Assembly: GCF_030409635.1 (NCBI RefSeq)
Contig: NZ_JAUFQF010000004.1
Span: forward strand, 1,956,241 to 2,020,240
Origin: Vibrio agarivorans
Lineage (GTDB): Bacteria > Pseudomonadota > Gammaproteobacteria > Enterobacterales > Vibrionaceae
Direction: 5' to 3'
DNA: 64,000 bases
The notes beneath the pieces are model-generated. The model did no database searches. It saw nothing but the letters and a program-made list of their open reading frames with translations, and was not told the origin of the DNA. Numbering within the stretch: position 1 is the stretch's first letter; each line of letters opens with the position of its first letter. Below are positions 44,787 to 55,500 of the stretch, one piece after another. The translations under genes were made by a program, and so were the position numbers.

Positions 44787-46070
44787 CTACCCAAAACAAC
44801 CATCATTCCCCAACGCCCCCTCAATCGCCCCCACCAACTTAGCAATATCCTCATACTGACTAATATAAGGCGGCATCATATAAATCAAGCGCCCGAAAGG
44901 ACGAATCCAAACCCCATTTTCCACAAAATGGCGTTGAATCTGTTCCATGTTCACAGGCTCATTCGTTTCGACCACACCGATGGCCCCTAACCAACGAACG
45001 TCTTTTACTCGAGAATGCGTGGTTAATGTAGGTAATAACTCAGCAAATGCGAGTTCAATATTCTGTACCTGATGTCGCCAGTCGCCACACTGTAAGATGG
45101 CCATACTGGCGTTGGCAACGGCGCAGGCGAGAGGGTTACCCATAAAGGTTGGACCGTGCATAAAGCAACCTGCTTGACCACCGCACACGGTGTTGGCAAC
45201 CTCTGGCGTGGTTAAGGTCGCTGATAGCGTCATGTAGCCCCCAGTCAGGGCTTTGCCGATACACAATATATCAGGCTGTATGTCAGCATGTTCACAGGCA
45301 AACATTTTACCAGTTCGACCGAAACCGGTGGCGATTTCGTCCAAGATCAATAGCACGCCATAGTGATCGCAAAGATCGCGCACGCCCTTGAGAAATTGCG
45401 GGTGATAAATACGCATCCCGCCTGCACCTTGTACGATTGGCTCCAATATCACAGCAGCAATTGACTGATGATTGGTTTCCAATTGAAGCCTAAAGTCATT
45501 TAAGTCTTGGTCATTCCAATCGTCCTCAAAACGGCAGTTCGGCGAATCGGCAAAAATATGCTCTGGTAAAAAGCCTTTATATAAGCTGTGCATTGAATTG
45601 TTAGGGTCCGTCACCGACATCGCAGCGAAGGTGTCACCATGATAGCCATGGCGTAACGTCAGAAATTTGGGTCTAGACTGTCCTTTTGCATGCCAATACT
45701 GCAATGCCATCTTCAAACTGACTTCTACTGCGACAGAGCCAGAATCGGCCAGAAAAATGTGCTCAAGATTATCAGGGGCTAGATTGAGTAACTTTTTCCC
45801 TAGTTCAATGGCGGGCTCGTGAGTGATTCCACCAAACATCACGTGTGACACAGTATCAATTTGTTTGTGAGCAGCCGCATTAAGAATCGGGTGGTTATAA
45901 CCATGGATAGCCGACCACCAAGAAGACATTCCATCGGTGAGTTCAGTTCCATCTTCCAGTGTCAGCGTCACACCTTGGGCTGATGCCACCGGGTAACAGG
46001 TAAGAGGAGTAAGCGTTGAAGTGTAGGGATGCCAGAGGTGCTGGCGGTCGAAGGCAAGATCCATAGCCAT
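44787..46070 (-). CDS. bioA: DAPA aminotransferase BioA
   Basis: BioA converts 7-keto-8-aminopelargonate to 7,8-diaminopelargonate, using SAM as amino donor, in biotin synthesis. From the ATG at 46070 the protein is 427 residues, starting MAMDLAFDRQHLWHPYTS. It has SSWWSAIHGYNHP, FLADSGSVAVEVSLKMALQY, ILDEIATGFGRTGKMFACEH and the PLP lysine in GKALTGGYMTLSAT. A TTG five codons upstream is less likely. A GACTGTCC word (45676-45683) encodes the KGQSR that replaces KGEAR of E. coli. Divergent from bioB. Confidence 0.96.
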   Translation of the reverse strand: MAMDLAFDRQHLWHPYTSTLTPLTCYPVASAQGVTLTLEDGTELTDGMSSWWSAIHGYNHPILNAAAHKQIDTVSHVMFGGITHEPAIELGKKLLNLAPDNLEHIFLADSGSVAVEVSLKMALQYWHAKGQSRPKFLTLRHGYHGDTFAAMSVTDPNNSMHSLYKGFLPEHIFADSPNCRFEDDWNDQDLNDFRLQLETNHQSIAAVILEPIVQGAGGMRIYHPQFLKGVRDLCDHYGVLLILDEIATGFGRTGKMFACEHADIQPDILCIGKALTGGYMTLSATLTTPEVANTVCGGQAGCFMHGPTFMGNPLACAVANASMAILQCGDWRHQVQNIELAFAELLPTLTTHSRVKDVRWLGAIGVVETNEPVNMEQIQRHFVENGVWIRPFGRLIYMMPPYISQYEDIAKLVGAIEGALGNDGCFG

Positions 46071-46130
46071 AGTAAAATATACCAAAGTCTAAAAATTAAA
46101 CAGATGTCAACTTTATAAAGGTGCAATGTG

Positions 46131-46158
46131 TTGACAGTGTAATGCGTGTAGGTAGACT
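46131..46158 (+). promoter_or_regulatory. Sigma70 promoter of bioBFCD
   Basis: A perfect TTGACA (46131-46136), 16-base spacer and TAGACT (46153-46158) lie 42 bases before bioB. On the minus strand a second TTGACA (46105-46110) faces bioA. Such bio intergenic regions are normally repressed by BirA; I could not make out a convincing TTGTAAACC-type operator. Confidence 0.65.
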
Positions 46159-46199
46159 AGCCAACAACTAGTTTAGAAAACTCATAAAAAGGAATCAGT

Positions 46200-47252
46200 G
46201 TGGAAGTTCGTCATAATTGGACAGTGGAAGAAGTCCGTTCCCTTCTGGCAAAGCCATTTATGGATCTGTTGTTTGAGGCGCAGTTGGTTCACCGTCAATA
46301 TCAACAAACCAATCACGTTCAGGTGAGTACATTACTTTCAATCAAGACCGGTGCTTGCCCGGAAGATTGTAAATACTGCCCGCAAAGTGCTCGCTATACC
46401 ACCGATGTCGAGAACGAACGCTTGATGGAAGTGGAGCGCGTATTAGACGCAGCAGGGAAAGCGAAGGCGGCGGGCTCAACACGCTTCTGTATGGGGGCTG
46501 CATGGAAAAACCCGAAAGAACGCGATATGCCATTGCTGACGAATATGATCAAAGGCGTAAAAAATATGGGCTTAGAAACCTGTATGACGCTAGGTATGTT
46601 GACGCCAGATCAAGCCGAAACCCTTGCAGATGCGGGTCTTGACTATTACAACCACAACCTCGATACCTCGCCAGAATTCTACGGCAATATTATTACGACA
46701 CGTACTTACCAAGATCGCTTAGATACCTTATCGCACGTCCGTGATGCCGGAATGAAAATATGCTCAGGTGGCATTATTGGTATGGGTGAGAGCGCTAATG
46801 ACCGAGCGGGTCTCTTGGTGGAGCTTGCCAACCTGCCAACGCATCCTGAAAGCGTGCCGATTAATATGCTAGTCAAAGTGAAAGGCACGCCACTGGCTGA
46901 AGCCGAAGACGTTGACCCATTTGATTTCGTGCGTTTAATTGCCGTAGCGCGCATTATGATGCCGGGCTCTGCAGTTCGTTTATCTGCTGGTCGTGAAAAC
47001 ATGAACGAGCAGATGCAAGCGCTGTGCTTTATGGCGGGTGCGAACTCTGTCTTCTATGGTTGCAAGTTGTTAACGACACCAAATCCAAGTGAAGATAAAG
47101 ACATGCAGCTATTTGCAAAATTGGGTATCAACAGCCAGCAAGTTTCGCAAAAGCCAGACGAAGTTGAAGAAAGCGATCTCCTTGATCGCGTTGTTGAACG
47201 TGTTGCTGCTCGTCCAACCAAAGACGACCTGTTTTACGATGCCAGCGCCTAA
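46200..47252 (+). CDS. bioB: Biotin synthase BioB
   Basis: BioB is the radical-SAM enzyme that inserts sulfur into dethiobiotin. The 350-residue TIM barrel has the CxxxCxxC cluster in [18 protein letters not shown], the [12 protein letters not shown] motif, and RLSAGRENM carrying the arginine ligand of the 2Fe-2S cluster. It starts with GTG at 46200 behind AAAAGGAATCA. The end overlaps bioF by 14 bases. Confidence 0.98.
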   Translation: MEVRHNWTVEEVRSLLAKPFMDLLFEAQLVHRQYQQTNHVQVSTLLSIKTGACPEDCKYCPQSARYTTDVENERLMEVERVLDAAGKAKAAGSTRFCMGAAWKNPKERDMPLLTNMIKGVKNMGLETCMTLGMLTPDQAETLADAGLDYYNHNLDTSPEFYGNIITTRTYQDRLDTLSHVRDAGMKICSGGIIGMGESANDRAGLLVELANLPTHPESVPINMLVKVKGTPLAEAEDVDPFDFVRLIAVARIMMPGSAVRLSAGRENMNEQMQALCFMAGANSVFYGCKLLTTPNPSEDKDMQLFAKLGINSQQVSQKPDEVEESDLLDRVVERVAARPTKDDLFYDASA

Positions 47253-48399
47253 CTTTGCTTCACGCATCAACCAAGCGTTAACCCAACGACGAAAACAGGG
47301 GTTGGATCGTAAAATCCTCCCCGTGATTGGTGGCAATCAATCGGAGTTAGAGTGGAATGGTCGACGCTTTTTCAATTTTTCGAGCAATGACTATTTAGGC
47401 CTTGCCCACGATGCTGAGTTGTTAAAAGCTTGGCAGCAAGGTTTGAGTGTTTATGGCTCAGGGAGTGGTGCTTCGCCATTAGTGACAGGCTTTAGCCACG
47501 CACATAATAATCTCGAATCTGCGCTGTGTGACTGGCTTGGGTTCGAGCGAGCGATTCTGTTCAATTCGGGTTTTAGTGCGAATCAAGCATTGCTATTTAG
47601 CCTGCTGGAGAAAGGCGACTGTCTACTTCAAGATAAACTCAATCATGCTTCTTTAATTGAGGCGGGTATGTTGTCGCGTGCAACAATGCGCCGCTTTAAA
47701 CACAATGATTCCAAGCATCTTAGCTATATGCTCAACAGTGAACACGCCACGTTAGTCGTAACGGAAGGGGTGTTTAGTATGGATGGAGACTGTGCTCCAT
47801 TGGCCGAGCTACAAAACACCTGCATTGATAAAGCTTGGCTCGCGGTAGACGACGCTCACGGCATTGGTGTGCTGGGCGAAGAAGGGCGAGGCAGTTGTGA
47901 TGCCGCCCAGATGACACCAGACATTCTAGTGGTGACTTTTGGAAAGGCGTTTGGTCTTTCGGGAGCGGCGATCCTGTGCAATCAAAACACCGGTGACTAT
48001 TTAACTCAATTTGCGCGCCATCATGTTTACTCAACCGCAATGCCGCCTTCACAGGCCTACGCCTTAACGCATGCAATAGAGATGATTCGCACACAAAATT
48101 GGCGACGAGAAAAACTCAATGAATTGAGTGCGACCTACGCGGAGTTACTGGTTGATCTTCCTCAATATCGTCAAACGCAAACTCCAATTAAGCCGTTTGT
48201 GATGGGTGACAGTAGCCGTACCGTTAATGCAGCGGACTATCTTCGTCAGCAAGGATTATGGCTCACCGCCATTAGGCCACCAACCGTTGCCAAAAATAGC
48301 GCACGATTGCGAGTGACGTTGACGGCAAATCATAGTAAGAAACAAGTGAAAACCTTGGCAGCAGGATTGCGCCAAGCGATAGAAAGGCAAGAGGATTAA
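47239..48399 (+). CDS. bioF: KAPA synthase BioF
   Basis: BioF condenses pimeloyl-ACP/CoA with alanine to give 7-keto-8-aminopelargonate. I start at the ATG at 47239, inside the end of bioB, giving 386 residues beginning [14 protein letters not shown]; the open frame extends 50 codons further, but that part is bioB read in another frame. Signatures: [40 protein letters not shown] and the PLP lysine in [12 protein letters not shown]. Confidence 0.96.
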   Translation: MPAPNFASRINQALTQRRKQGLDRKILPVIGGNQSELEWNGRRFFNFSSNDYLGLAHDAELLKAWQQGLSVYGSGSGASPLVTGFSHAHNNLESALCDWLGFERAILFNSGFSANQALLFSLLEKGDCLLQDKLNHASLIEAGMLSRATMRRFKHNDSKHLSYMLNSEHATLVVTEGVFSMDGDCAPLAELQNTCIDKAWLAVDDAHGIGVLGEEGRGSCDAAQMTPDILVVTFGKAFGLSGAAILCNQNTGDYLTQFARHHVYSTAMPPSQAYALTHAIEMIRTQNWRREKLNELSATYAELLVDLPQYRQTQTPIKPFVMGDSSRTVNAADYLRQQGLWLTAIRPPTVAKNSARLRVTLTANHSKKQVKTLAAGLRQAIERQED

Positions 48400-48401
48400 T
48401 C

Positions 48402-49208
48402 ATGAATGCTGTTACGGCTTTAGATATTGCCTTAGATGAGAAGCAGGCGATCGCCGATGCGTTTGGACGTGCGGCGGAAACGTACGATCGACATGCCGAA
48501 TTTCAACGTGATGTTGGGCATCGCCTGTTGGATAAACTACCACAAGACTTAAACGGAAAACGCATTTTAGATTTAGGGTGCGGCACGGGGTATTTTAGTC
48601 AAAAGTTACTTGAGCGCGGTGCAACGGTAGTTTGCGGTGACTTGTCGTTAGCTATGCTTGACGTTGCCAAGCGCCGTTGTAATGACAGCAAGCGGGCTGC
48701 TTTTTATCAGGTAGACGCCGAATGTTTGCCCTTTGATAGAGGAGAGTTTGACTATGTTTTCTCAAGCCTTGCCCTGCAGTGGTGTGAGGATTTATCGCTC
48801 CCATTAAGTGAAGCAAAGCGTGTAACTAGGCAGGGTGGACAGGTCCTTTTTAGTACTTTGTTAGAAGGATCATTATATGAGCTAGCTATGGCTTGGTCAG
48901 AAATTGATTCATATCAACACGTAAATGATTTTATTTCACCCAATCGGTTAAAAATTGCGTTAGCTCAATCACATTGTGCTAACCATGACCTAGACTTGCC
49001 GACCATTACAGTTTGGTACCCGACTGCATTTGCAGTGATGCGGGACCTTAAGGGGATTGGTGCGACGCATGTGAGTGGTCGCGGTCAGGGTTTAACGAGT
49101 AGAAAAACCTTGAACCAAGTCGAAATGGCTTACCAAAAGTTTAAAAATCAGCAAGGTCTTTTACCTGCAACTTATCAAGTTTGTTTAGGGGTTATACAGC
49201 ATGATTAA
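48402..49208 (+). CDS. bioC: Malonyl-ACP O-methyltransferase BioC
   Basis: BioC methylates malonyl-ACP so that the fatty-acid enzymes can build pimeloyl-ACP methyl ester. The 268-residue class I methyltransferase has [19 protein letters not shown], the SAM motif [13 protein letters not shown] and [16 protein letters not shown]. It starts 2 bases after bioF and overlaps bioD by 8. No bioH-type esterase is in the window. Confidence 0.95.
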   Translation: MNAVTALDIALDEKQAIADAFGRAAETYDRHAEFQRDVGHRLLDKLPQDLNGKRILDLGCGTGYFSQKLLERGATVVCGDLSLAMLDVAKRRCNDSKRAAFYQVDAECLPFDRGEFDYVFSSLALQWCEDLSLPLSEAKRVTRQGGQVLFSTLLEGSLYELAMAWSEIDSYQHVNDFISPNRLKIALAQSHCANHDLDLPTITVWYPTAFAVMRDLKGIGATHVSGRGQGLTSRKTLNQVEMAYQKFKNQQGLLPATYQVCLGVIQHD

Positions 49209-49881
49209 TGCTTTCTTTATTGCTGGTACGGATACTGATGTAGGAAAAACAGTGGCTTCGAAAGCCATCCTACAAGCGATGAATGCGAAAGGAAAACGCA
49301 CTATTGGATACAAACCGGTTGCTGCGGGTAGCGAAAAGACCGATGAAGGCGTACGCAATTCAGATGCTCGCCATCTACACTCTGTTTCTACCGTTGAAGT
49401 CTCTTATGAGGATGTGAATCCATATCCGCTGCTTCTTCCAGCATCACCTCATATTGCTTCTAAAGCGGAAAATATTGAGATTGAGTTTCCTTTGATTTCT
49501 GAAAAGCTAGAGCAGCACAAGCAAAATGCGGATGTTGTTTTAGTTGAAGGTGCGGGTGGCTGGCGTGTACCAGTCAATGACACTGACTCTTTCTCTAGCT
49601 GGGTTAAAGAAGAGAAGTTACCTGTGGTTTTGGTTGTTGGTATTAAGCTGGGTTGTCTAAGTCACGCAATTCTAACGGCTGAAAGCATTATTGCTGATGG
49701 TCTAGAGATCGTGGGTTGGGTTGCGAACCGTGTTAACCCGGGTATTGAAAACTACTCTGAAGTGATTAAGTGCCTTGAAGCGCGTATTCCTGCACCTAAG
49801 ATGGGTGAGATTCCTTATACGCCAAATCCTAAGCGCAAAAACTTAGGTAAGTATATCGATCTGTCTCCTTTAGAGCTGTAA
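49201..49881 (+). CDS. bioD: Dethiobiotin synthetase BioD
   Basis: BioD closes the ureido ring of dethiobiotin with ATP and CO2. The 226-residue P-loop protein has [38 protein letters not shown] and the NRVNPGI nucleotide-binding region. It overlaps bioC by 8 bases and ends the bioBFCD operon, which is closed by a terminator. Codon use toward its 3' half looks more expression-optimised than in bioC, which may be chance. Confidence 0.97.
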   Translation: MINAFFIAGTDTDVGKTVASKAILQAMNAKGKRTIGYKPVAAGSEKTDEGVRNSDARHLHSVSTVEVSYEDVNPYPLLLPASPHIASKAENIEIEFPLISEKLEQHKQNADVVLVEGAGGWRVPVNDTDSFSSWVKEEKLPVVLVVGIKLGCLSHAILTAESIIADGLEIVGWVANRVNPGIENYSEVIKCLEARIPAPKMGEIPYTPNPKRKNLGKYIDLSPLEL

Positions 49882-49915
49882 CTTGCTCATTTCAAAGCAA
49901 AGTAACATGAATAAG

Positions 49916-49948
49916 AAAAGCCAGAGGTTTATACCCTCTGGCTTTTTT
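49916..49948 (+). terminator. Terminator after bioD
   Basis: AAAAGCCAGAGG (49916-49927) pairs with CCTCTGGCTTTT (49935-49946) around a 7-base loop, followed by T to 49948. The A-rich left arm also lets it act on the small leftward gene. Confidence 0.93.
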
Positions 49949-49966
49949 AATACAGGTCTTTTCTAA

Positions 49967-50140
49967 CTATTGTTCTGATGATAAGCCCATTAACGCATAC
50001 TGAGTTTCGGCAATTTGTTGCTCTTTATCCTCATCTAATGCTTTGATCCCTAGCTGTTTCTTTGCCTCGTTTTCTGACACGCCTAAGTGGCAGCATAGTA
50101 GGTCAATCGCCATCTGATATTCGTTGTTAACTTGTGACAT
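49967..50140 (-). CDS. Small hypothetical protein (57 aa)
   Basis: A 57-codon leftward frame starts with ATG behind AAGGATTGTAAG and ends TAG. The product MSQVNNEYQMAIDLLCCHLG, then a short helix-forming VSENEAKKQLGIKAL, then DEDKEQQIAETQYALMGL, is soluble, acidic and likely helical, with a CC pair at residues 16-17. The layout (small, AIDLL, predicted two to three helices) vaguely recalls YbaM-like proteins, but I do not recognise the family. It is convergent with bioD and shares its terminator. Confidence 0.65.
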   Translation of the reverse strand: MSQVNNEYQMAIDLLCCHLGVSENEAKKQLGIKALDEDKEQQIAETQYALMGLSSEQ

Positions 50141-50299
50141 CTTACAATCCTTATAAACACTTCCAACTCATCTCTTACAGCAATGTAGTAGGTCGAGAGG
50201 GTAGACTCAATACGACTTAAGTCTAATGAGTGGGGAAGGAGAGAGGAAGAAGGATTGAGGGAGGTGACTGGTTGATTTTTATGTAAAGATGTAACTCTA

Positions 50300-50470
50300 C
50301 GGAATCTGGAATACAGATTTCAGAATATAGAGTCATCATAGTAACCTTCTGTATTCTGTATTCTGTATTCTGTATTCTGTATTCTTCTCCAACCTCCAAC
50401 CTCCAACCTCCAACCTCCAACCTCCAACCTCCAACCTCCAACGTTCAACCTTCAACCTTCAACCTCCACT
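50300..50470. repeat. Dispersed heptamer-array element, copy 3
   Basis: GGAATACAGATTTCAGAATAT (from 50290) forms a degenerate left arm. The right side has five tandem TGTATTC units (50350-50384), then seven perfect CCAACCT units (50389-50437), one with a single change, and three TCAACCT units to 50465. Left of it, GGAAGGAGAGAGGAAGAAGG is a purine-rich counterpart of the pyrimidine array. The two arrays of different heptamers are adjacent. It lies between the 57-aa gene and htpX. Confidence 0.88.
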
Positions 50471-50665
50471 CCCCATTCCTCGAAACCTTCCCGTTAACAA
50501 CTCGTAACATTCTCCACAAAATGTTGCAATTCTTCACTTAACCTTGAAAACAAAAAATTAGACTATATATAACTGTGTAGCATGGGGTTTTCGTGCTTAA
50601 CAGACCACCCAATGTCGGATGTGGTCATCATGAGCCTCAATAGACGTTATCCAACGGAGAAAGGA

Positions 50666-51538
50666 ATGAAACGCGTATTACTCTTTCTAGCAACGAACTT
50701 AGCCGTCGTACTGGTTTTAAGTGTTGTTCTTAATATTGTTTATGCCACAACAGGTATTCAGCCAGGTAGCCTAAGTGGTTTGCTGGTTATGGCTGCCTTG
50801 TTTGGTTTTGGTGGCGCGTTGATCTCTTTGATGATGTCTAAGAGCATGGCGCTACGTTCTGTTGGTGGTATGGTTATCGAAAGCCCACGCAACGAAACAG
50901 AACATTGGTTGATGGAAACGGTATCTCGTCAGGCTCAACAGGTAGGCATTGGTATGCCGACTGTGGCGATTTACGATAGCCCTGATATTAACGCTTTTGC
51001 GACGGGTGCCAAACGCGACGACTCGCTAGTGGCTGTTTCTACCGGTCTTTTGCACAACATGACTCGAGATGAAGCAGAAGCGGTTCTGGCGCACGAAGTT
51101 AGTCACATTGCGAATGGTGATATGGTCACCATGACGCTGATGCAAGGTGTTGTGAACACGTTCGTGATCTTCCTGTCTCGTTTTATCGCCAACATTGTTG
51201 CGTCAAACCGTGATGAAAACGGCGAAGGCGGCACGAGCATGATGGTGTATTTCGGTGTGTCTATGGCGCTGGAATTAGTCTTTGGCTTCCTAGCGAGCTT
51301 TATTACCATGTGGTACAGCCGTCATCGTGAATTTCATGCAGATGCGGGCGCTGCGCAATTGGTTGGTAAGCACAAGATGATTGCTGCGCTTGAGCGTCTT
51401 AAAGTTAGTCACGAGCCTCAACTTGAGGGCTCAATGATGGCGTTCGGTATCAACGGAAAGCGTTCAATGACTGAGCTTCTGATGAGCCACCCACCGCTTG
51501 ACAAGCGTATTGAAGCGCTTCGTCAGCAGCAGTACTAA
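50666..51538 (+). CDS. htpX: Membrane metalloprotease HtpX
   Basis: HtpX degrades misfolded inner-membrane proteins. I start at the ATG at 50666 behind GGAGAAAGGA, giving 290 residues beginning [19 protein letters not shown]; the open frame to 50582 is not needed. Two N-terminal helices precede the zinc motif HEVSH in [14 protein letters not shown], and [17 protein letters not shown] supplies the third ligand. It is normally under CpxR or heat-shock control, not evident here. Confidence 0.95.
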   Translation: MKRVLLFLATNLAVVLVLSVVLNIVYATTGIQPGSLSGLLVMAALFGFGGALISLMMSKSMALRSVGGMVIESPRNETEHWLMETVSRQAQQVGIGMPTVAIYDSPDINAFATGAKRDDSLVAVSTGLLHNMTRDEAEAVLAHEVSHIANGDMVTMTLMQGVVNTFVIFLSRFIANIVASNRDENGEGGTSMMVYFGVSMALELVFGFLASFITMWYSRHREFHADAGAAQLVGKHKMIAALERLKVSHEPQLEGSMMAFGINGKRSMTELLMSHPPLDKRIEALRQQQY

Positions 51539-51569
51539 GTCTTTTTTTATTTACGCTGCAAACCGTAAT

Positions 51570-51605
51570 AACAACAAGGCCGAGCTTAAGCTCGGCCTTG
51601 TTGTT
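51570..51605. terminator. Bidirectional terminator, htpX / lipoprotein
   Basis: AACAACAAGGCCGAGC (51570-51585) and GCTCGGCCTTGTTGTT (51590-51605) form a 16-bp perfect stem with a TTAA loop between two convergent genes. Confidence 0.92.
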
Positions 51606-51629
51606 TCCTATTGAGATAAAATGAACAAC

Positions 51630-52115
51630 TTATTGGCACTTCTCGACCATGACAGAGAATGGTGCTCCCGTGTCATCAAACTTCATACTCCAAACGTACT
51701 GTCCAGGCTCTAAGATTTCCACTTCGGTATCTTTTGCATACCCACCAAACTTCAACGCTTTTTCTTGGCCGATGGTCATGCTGCGCTCGTCCGCAGTAAA
51801 CTGAGGGCTCCAGCTTGAGCTGGCAAACTGCATCTTGTATTTGCCAGCCGATTCTTGAGTCACAGCTTGGTAAAGGTTGTCGCCCTTATATTTGTATTCT
51901 CTATCGGGAATATGTTTCCAATCTGAAAATGTGCCGACAACAAATAAAGTATCTTTGATTGGACCTGCTTCAGTGCTATCAGGTAATGAACAGTTACTCA
52001 TTATTTCGTAGTTATTGTACTCAACAGCAACGACTTCTTTTTTAGATGTGCTTTGACAACCGATTAATAAAGAGCTCATAGCGATTAGTGTTATTGGTAA
52101 GGCAGAGGGTTTCAT
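51630..52115 (-). CDS. Small lipoprotein with a pullulanase-type binding module
   Basis: The 161-residue protein has a lipoprotein signal peptide with the lipobox LIGC (Cys20). The rest is a single beta-sandwich-like module: VVGTFSDWK, then NLYQAVTQESAGKYKMQFAS and SSWSPQF. The same pattern (NGW...LY...AGxYxxxFAxxxWS) occurs twice at the C-terminus of the pullulanase encoded divergently at 52596. I infer a starch- or glycogen-binding surface lipoprotein working with the pullulanase; no catalytic domain is present. Confidence 0.7.
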   Translation of the reverse strand: MKPSALPITLIAMSSLLIGCQSTSKKEVVAVEYNNYEIMSNCSLPDSTEAGPIKDTLFVVGTFSDWKHIPDREYKYKGDNLYQAVTQESAGKYKMQFASSSWSPQFTADERSMTIGQEKALKFGGYAKDTEVEILEPGQYVWSMKFDDTGAPFSVMVEKCQ

Positions 52116-52595
52116 TGGGTTATCCTTGTTTATTATTTTGTTCTATTTATTTTTATACCAAGATTGTAGCTCTAGGTAATTAACAGTTAGAAAACGTGAT
52201 GGTTGGCGCTAAGTGTGCAAAAGTTGCTCGTTTATACTGTTTTGTTACCCATTTCCCCCCATAAAGCCTCGGTTCAGCCTTGTTTGTACAGAATGTGACC
52301 TGCACTGCTGGGGTTGAGTGTTTGGGGCGTACTTAATTGAGCTAAGGGGAGTAGCTGGGGCGTAGGTTGTTTTTTGAAAGAGATCAAAATATGTAGGTCT
52401 GCAAAGCGTGATCCTTTGTTCATAAATTAATATTTCGTGCTTCTAAATCACTTAATTAAATCTTGGTCACAATCTGCTTGTTCTTATTGTTATTAATATT
52501 TTTGTGCGCTTTAAACACGACGATTCTCTGTGCCTACATGCAAACCATATCGTTGGCGTAAATATAAAAATAACCGAAAGGATAGGATTTAATTA
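52116..52595 (+). promoter_or_regulatory. pulA upstream region with MalT-like boxes
   Basis: This 480-base divergent gap contains four direct repeats resembling the MalT box GGGGAKGAGG: GGGGTTGAGT (52310-52319), GGGGCGTACT (52324-52333), GGGGAGTAGC (52346-52355) and GGGGCGTAGG (52357-52366). Two or more positions differ from consensus in each. MalT activation of pullulanase genes is known in Klebsiella and in vibrios; the match here is only suggestive. The rest is AT-rich with no gene. Confidence 0.4.
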
Positions 52596-55500
52596 ATGGA
52601 AATTAGAATTAGTAAGCTGGCCAAATATACAATGCCAATGTTTGTTGCTGTGGCGATGTCAGGCTGTGGTAGTGATAGTGACACGACCCCAGGAGGGGGT
52701 GGTGACAATAATGTGGATGGGCTATACAACGCTCAAGAAAATGAAGTTGTTATTTACTACAAACGCGACTCAGACGAAGCTCGTAATGCTACCGGTTACG
52801 ATGGTTGGGGCTTACACCTATGGAATGGCGAAGGTTGCACCAGTACCGATCTTGAGGCGATGGGTATCGCATCTGGTGGCACTGATTGGAATGACCCAAT
52901 GCTAGCAACGGGTATGAGTAATACTTATGGCGCTTATTATGTTCTAAAAGTCGATCCTAACGCTTCTGATCCACATGAGTGTATGAACTTCATTTTACAT
53001 AAAGGTGATGAAAAAGCGTTTGGTAGTGCGAACAGCAAAGTAGAACTTCGCAACCTTGATGATTCTCAAGGTGTATTTGGCTTCCATGGCAGTAGCCAAC
53101 TTTACTACGAGCCGATTGCTGAGCGTCCGGTAATGATTGATGGACAGAAAGCACACTGGTTAGATGCAACAACGATCGGCTGGGAATCTGTGGCGAGTGC
53201 CGACAAGATTGAACTGCGCTACGACCAAGACAACAAGATCGTGATGAATGATGAAACTAAGTCGGTCGAAGGCGGAACGGTTATCGAATTATCGCAGGGG
53301 AGTGGTTTAAGTGATGAGCTTAAAGCGCGTTTCCCACATTTATCTGATTTGGCAACGGCTGATATCGACTTGAGTGATGAAGTTTTACGATCAGTTCTTA
53401 AATCACAAATTGTCTTAGTGGCATATAAGTCTGATGGTTCGACCCTTGCTGCAACCCAAATTCAGAAAGCCGGAGTATTGGATGCAGTATTCGCTGATGA
53501 AGACGCGGGTAATGCTATCGATGCTGATCTAGGAGCGATCGTAGAAGGAAACGACGCGACATTTAAGTTGTGGGCACCAACAGCTCTAAGCGTCAATGTG
53601 ACAATTTATGACGACACCTTAAAAATGGAAGAAACGCTGACAATGACTGAGGACCCTATTACAGGTATTTGGTCGTCGGATCCAGTTTCGGGAGTGGTTG
53701 GAAAATTTTATCGCTATGGTGTCGAGGTATATCACCCAACACTGGAGAGAATTTTATCCTTACCTGTAACTGACCCTTACTCCATGAGTTTATCGGCTAA
53801 CTCTACGCACTCTCAAGTTGTTGACCTAGAGTCTGATACATCACTTATGCCAGATGGTTGGGGTGAAGAAGGTCACGTTCGTCCAAGTGTAGACAAAGAT
53901 GTCGACCATGTATTATACGAATCACACCTGCGAGACTTTAGCTTTAGTGATGAAAATGGAACTGAAGCACTTAACGGTAAATATCTAGCTCTAACGGAAG
54001 AAGACCGTGAGTCTGTGACACACCTAAAGGCATTGCAAGAAGCTGGCTTAACGTCTCTTCATATCCTTCCTGCATTCGATATCGCGACCGTTGATGAAGT
54101 GAATCGTGTTGACATTACAGACACGATTGGTGACTTGTGTAAGTTGAACCTAGAAGCTGCTGTGTGTGGTGTTGAAGATGATGCTGCTGTAATCGAAGAC
54201 GTGTTAGCAAGTTATGATCCTTCTACACCAGATGCTCAAGCATTGATGAATGATCTGCGTGGTCTCGATAGCTTTAACTGGGGTTATGATCCTTTCCATT
54301 ACACTGTGCCAGAGGGCAGTTACGCGACTAATGCTCATGGCGCTGCACGTATTAAACAGTTCCGTCAAATGGTCAAGGCGACTCACGATATGGAACTGAA
54401 GCTGATCATGGACGTGGTGTATAACCATACCAATGCATCGGGTGATAGTGATAAGTCTGTACTGGATAAAATTGTCCCTGGATATTACCACCGCTTGAAC
54501 GTCAACACCGGTGACGTTGAGATGTCGACTTGTTGCGATAACACGGCAACCGAAAACTTGATGATGGGTAAGCTGATGGTTGACTCATTAGTGGTTTGGG
54601 CACGTGATTACAAGGTTGACGGCTTCCGCTTCGACTTAATGGGTCACCAACCGAAAGACCTGATGGTTGAGGCATTAAAGGCGGTTCGTGAATTTGATGG
54701 TAACACCTTGTTCTACGGTGAGGGCTGGGACTTTGGTGAAGTAGCTAACAACGCCCGCTTTGAGCAAGCAACACAGATCAACATGGCAGGTACAGAAATC
54801 GGTACTTTCTCAGACCGTTTACGTGATGCTGTTCGTGGTGGTAGCCCATTCGATGGCGGTGAAGATACCGATGGTTTACGTTCTCTTCGTTATAATCAAG
54901 GCTTTGGTAACGCTGCCTACGTAAACTCGGAAGCGGAGAGTAAATATACAAGTGATGAAATGAGAGCTAATCACTTGCACAACCAAGACATTATCCGTGT
55001 AGGTATGGCGGGTAACTTAGCTGATTTCGTGCTACTTGATTATGAAGGCAACACTCAGCTTGGTAAAACAGTAGATTACAACGGCGCACCAGCAGGTTAC
55101 ACGGTTCATCCATCAGAAAACATCTCTTATGTGTCTAAGCACGATAACCAAACGCTATGGGATATTAACGCTTATAAGATTGATGAGGGTACAAGCTCGG
55201 CAGATCGTGCACGTATGCAAACGGTCGGCTTATCGACAGTGATGTTAGGTCAAGGTATTCCATTTATTCACATGGGTTCCGAGCTACTGCGCTCTAAGTC
55301 AATGCAGCGTGACTCTTACGACTCTGGTGACTGGTTCAACCGCGTTAAATTTAACGGTGACGACAACAACTGGAATGTGGGCTTACCGCGCGAAGACAAA
55401 GATGCTGACAACTGGAACTTGATTAAAGAGATCATCGGTGATTCAACAGCAGAGCCATCAGTTGATGATATCGAACTGACCAAACAGCAGTTCCTAGAGT

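Noticed and set aside
46086..46199. BirA operator between bioA and bioB
   Set aside because: BirA control is expected, but I could not find both half-sites of the TTGTAAACC / GGTTTACAA type at correct spacing, so only the promoter is reported.
47089..47238. Extended start of BioF 50 codons upstream
   Set aside because: It lies within bioB in another frame; the ATG at 47239 gives the normal BioF N-terminus.
50350..50465. Heptamer arrays as a possible CRISPR or replication iterons
   Set aside because: No spacers, no Rep gene and no origin context; the same family occurs at other gene ends.
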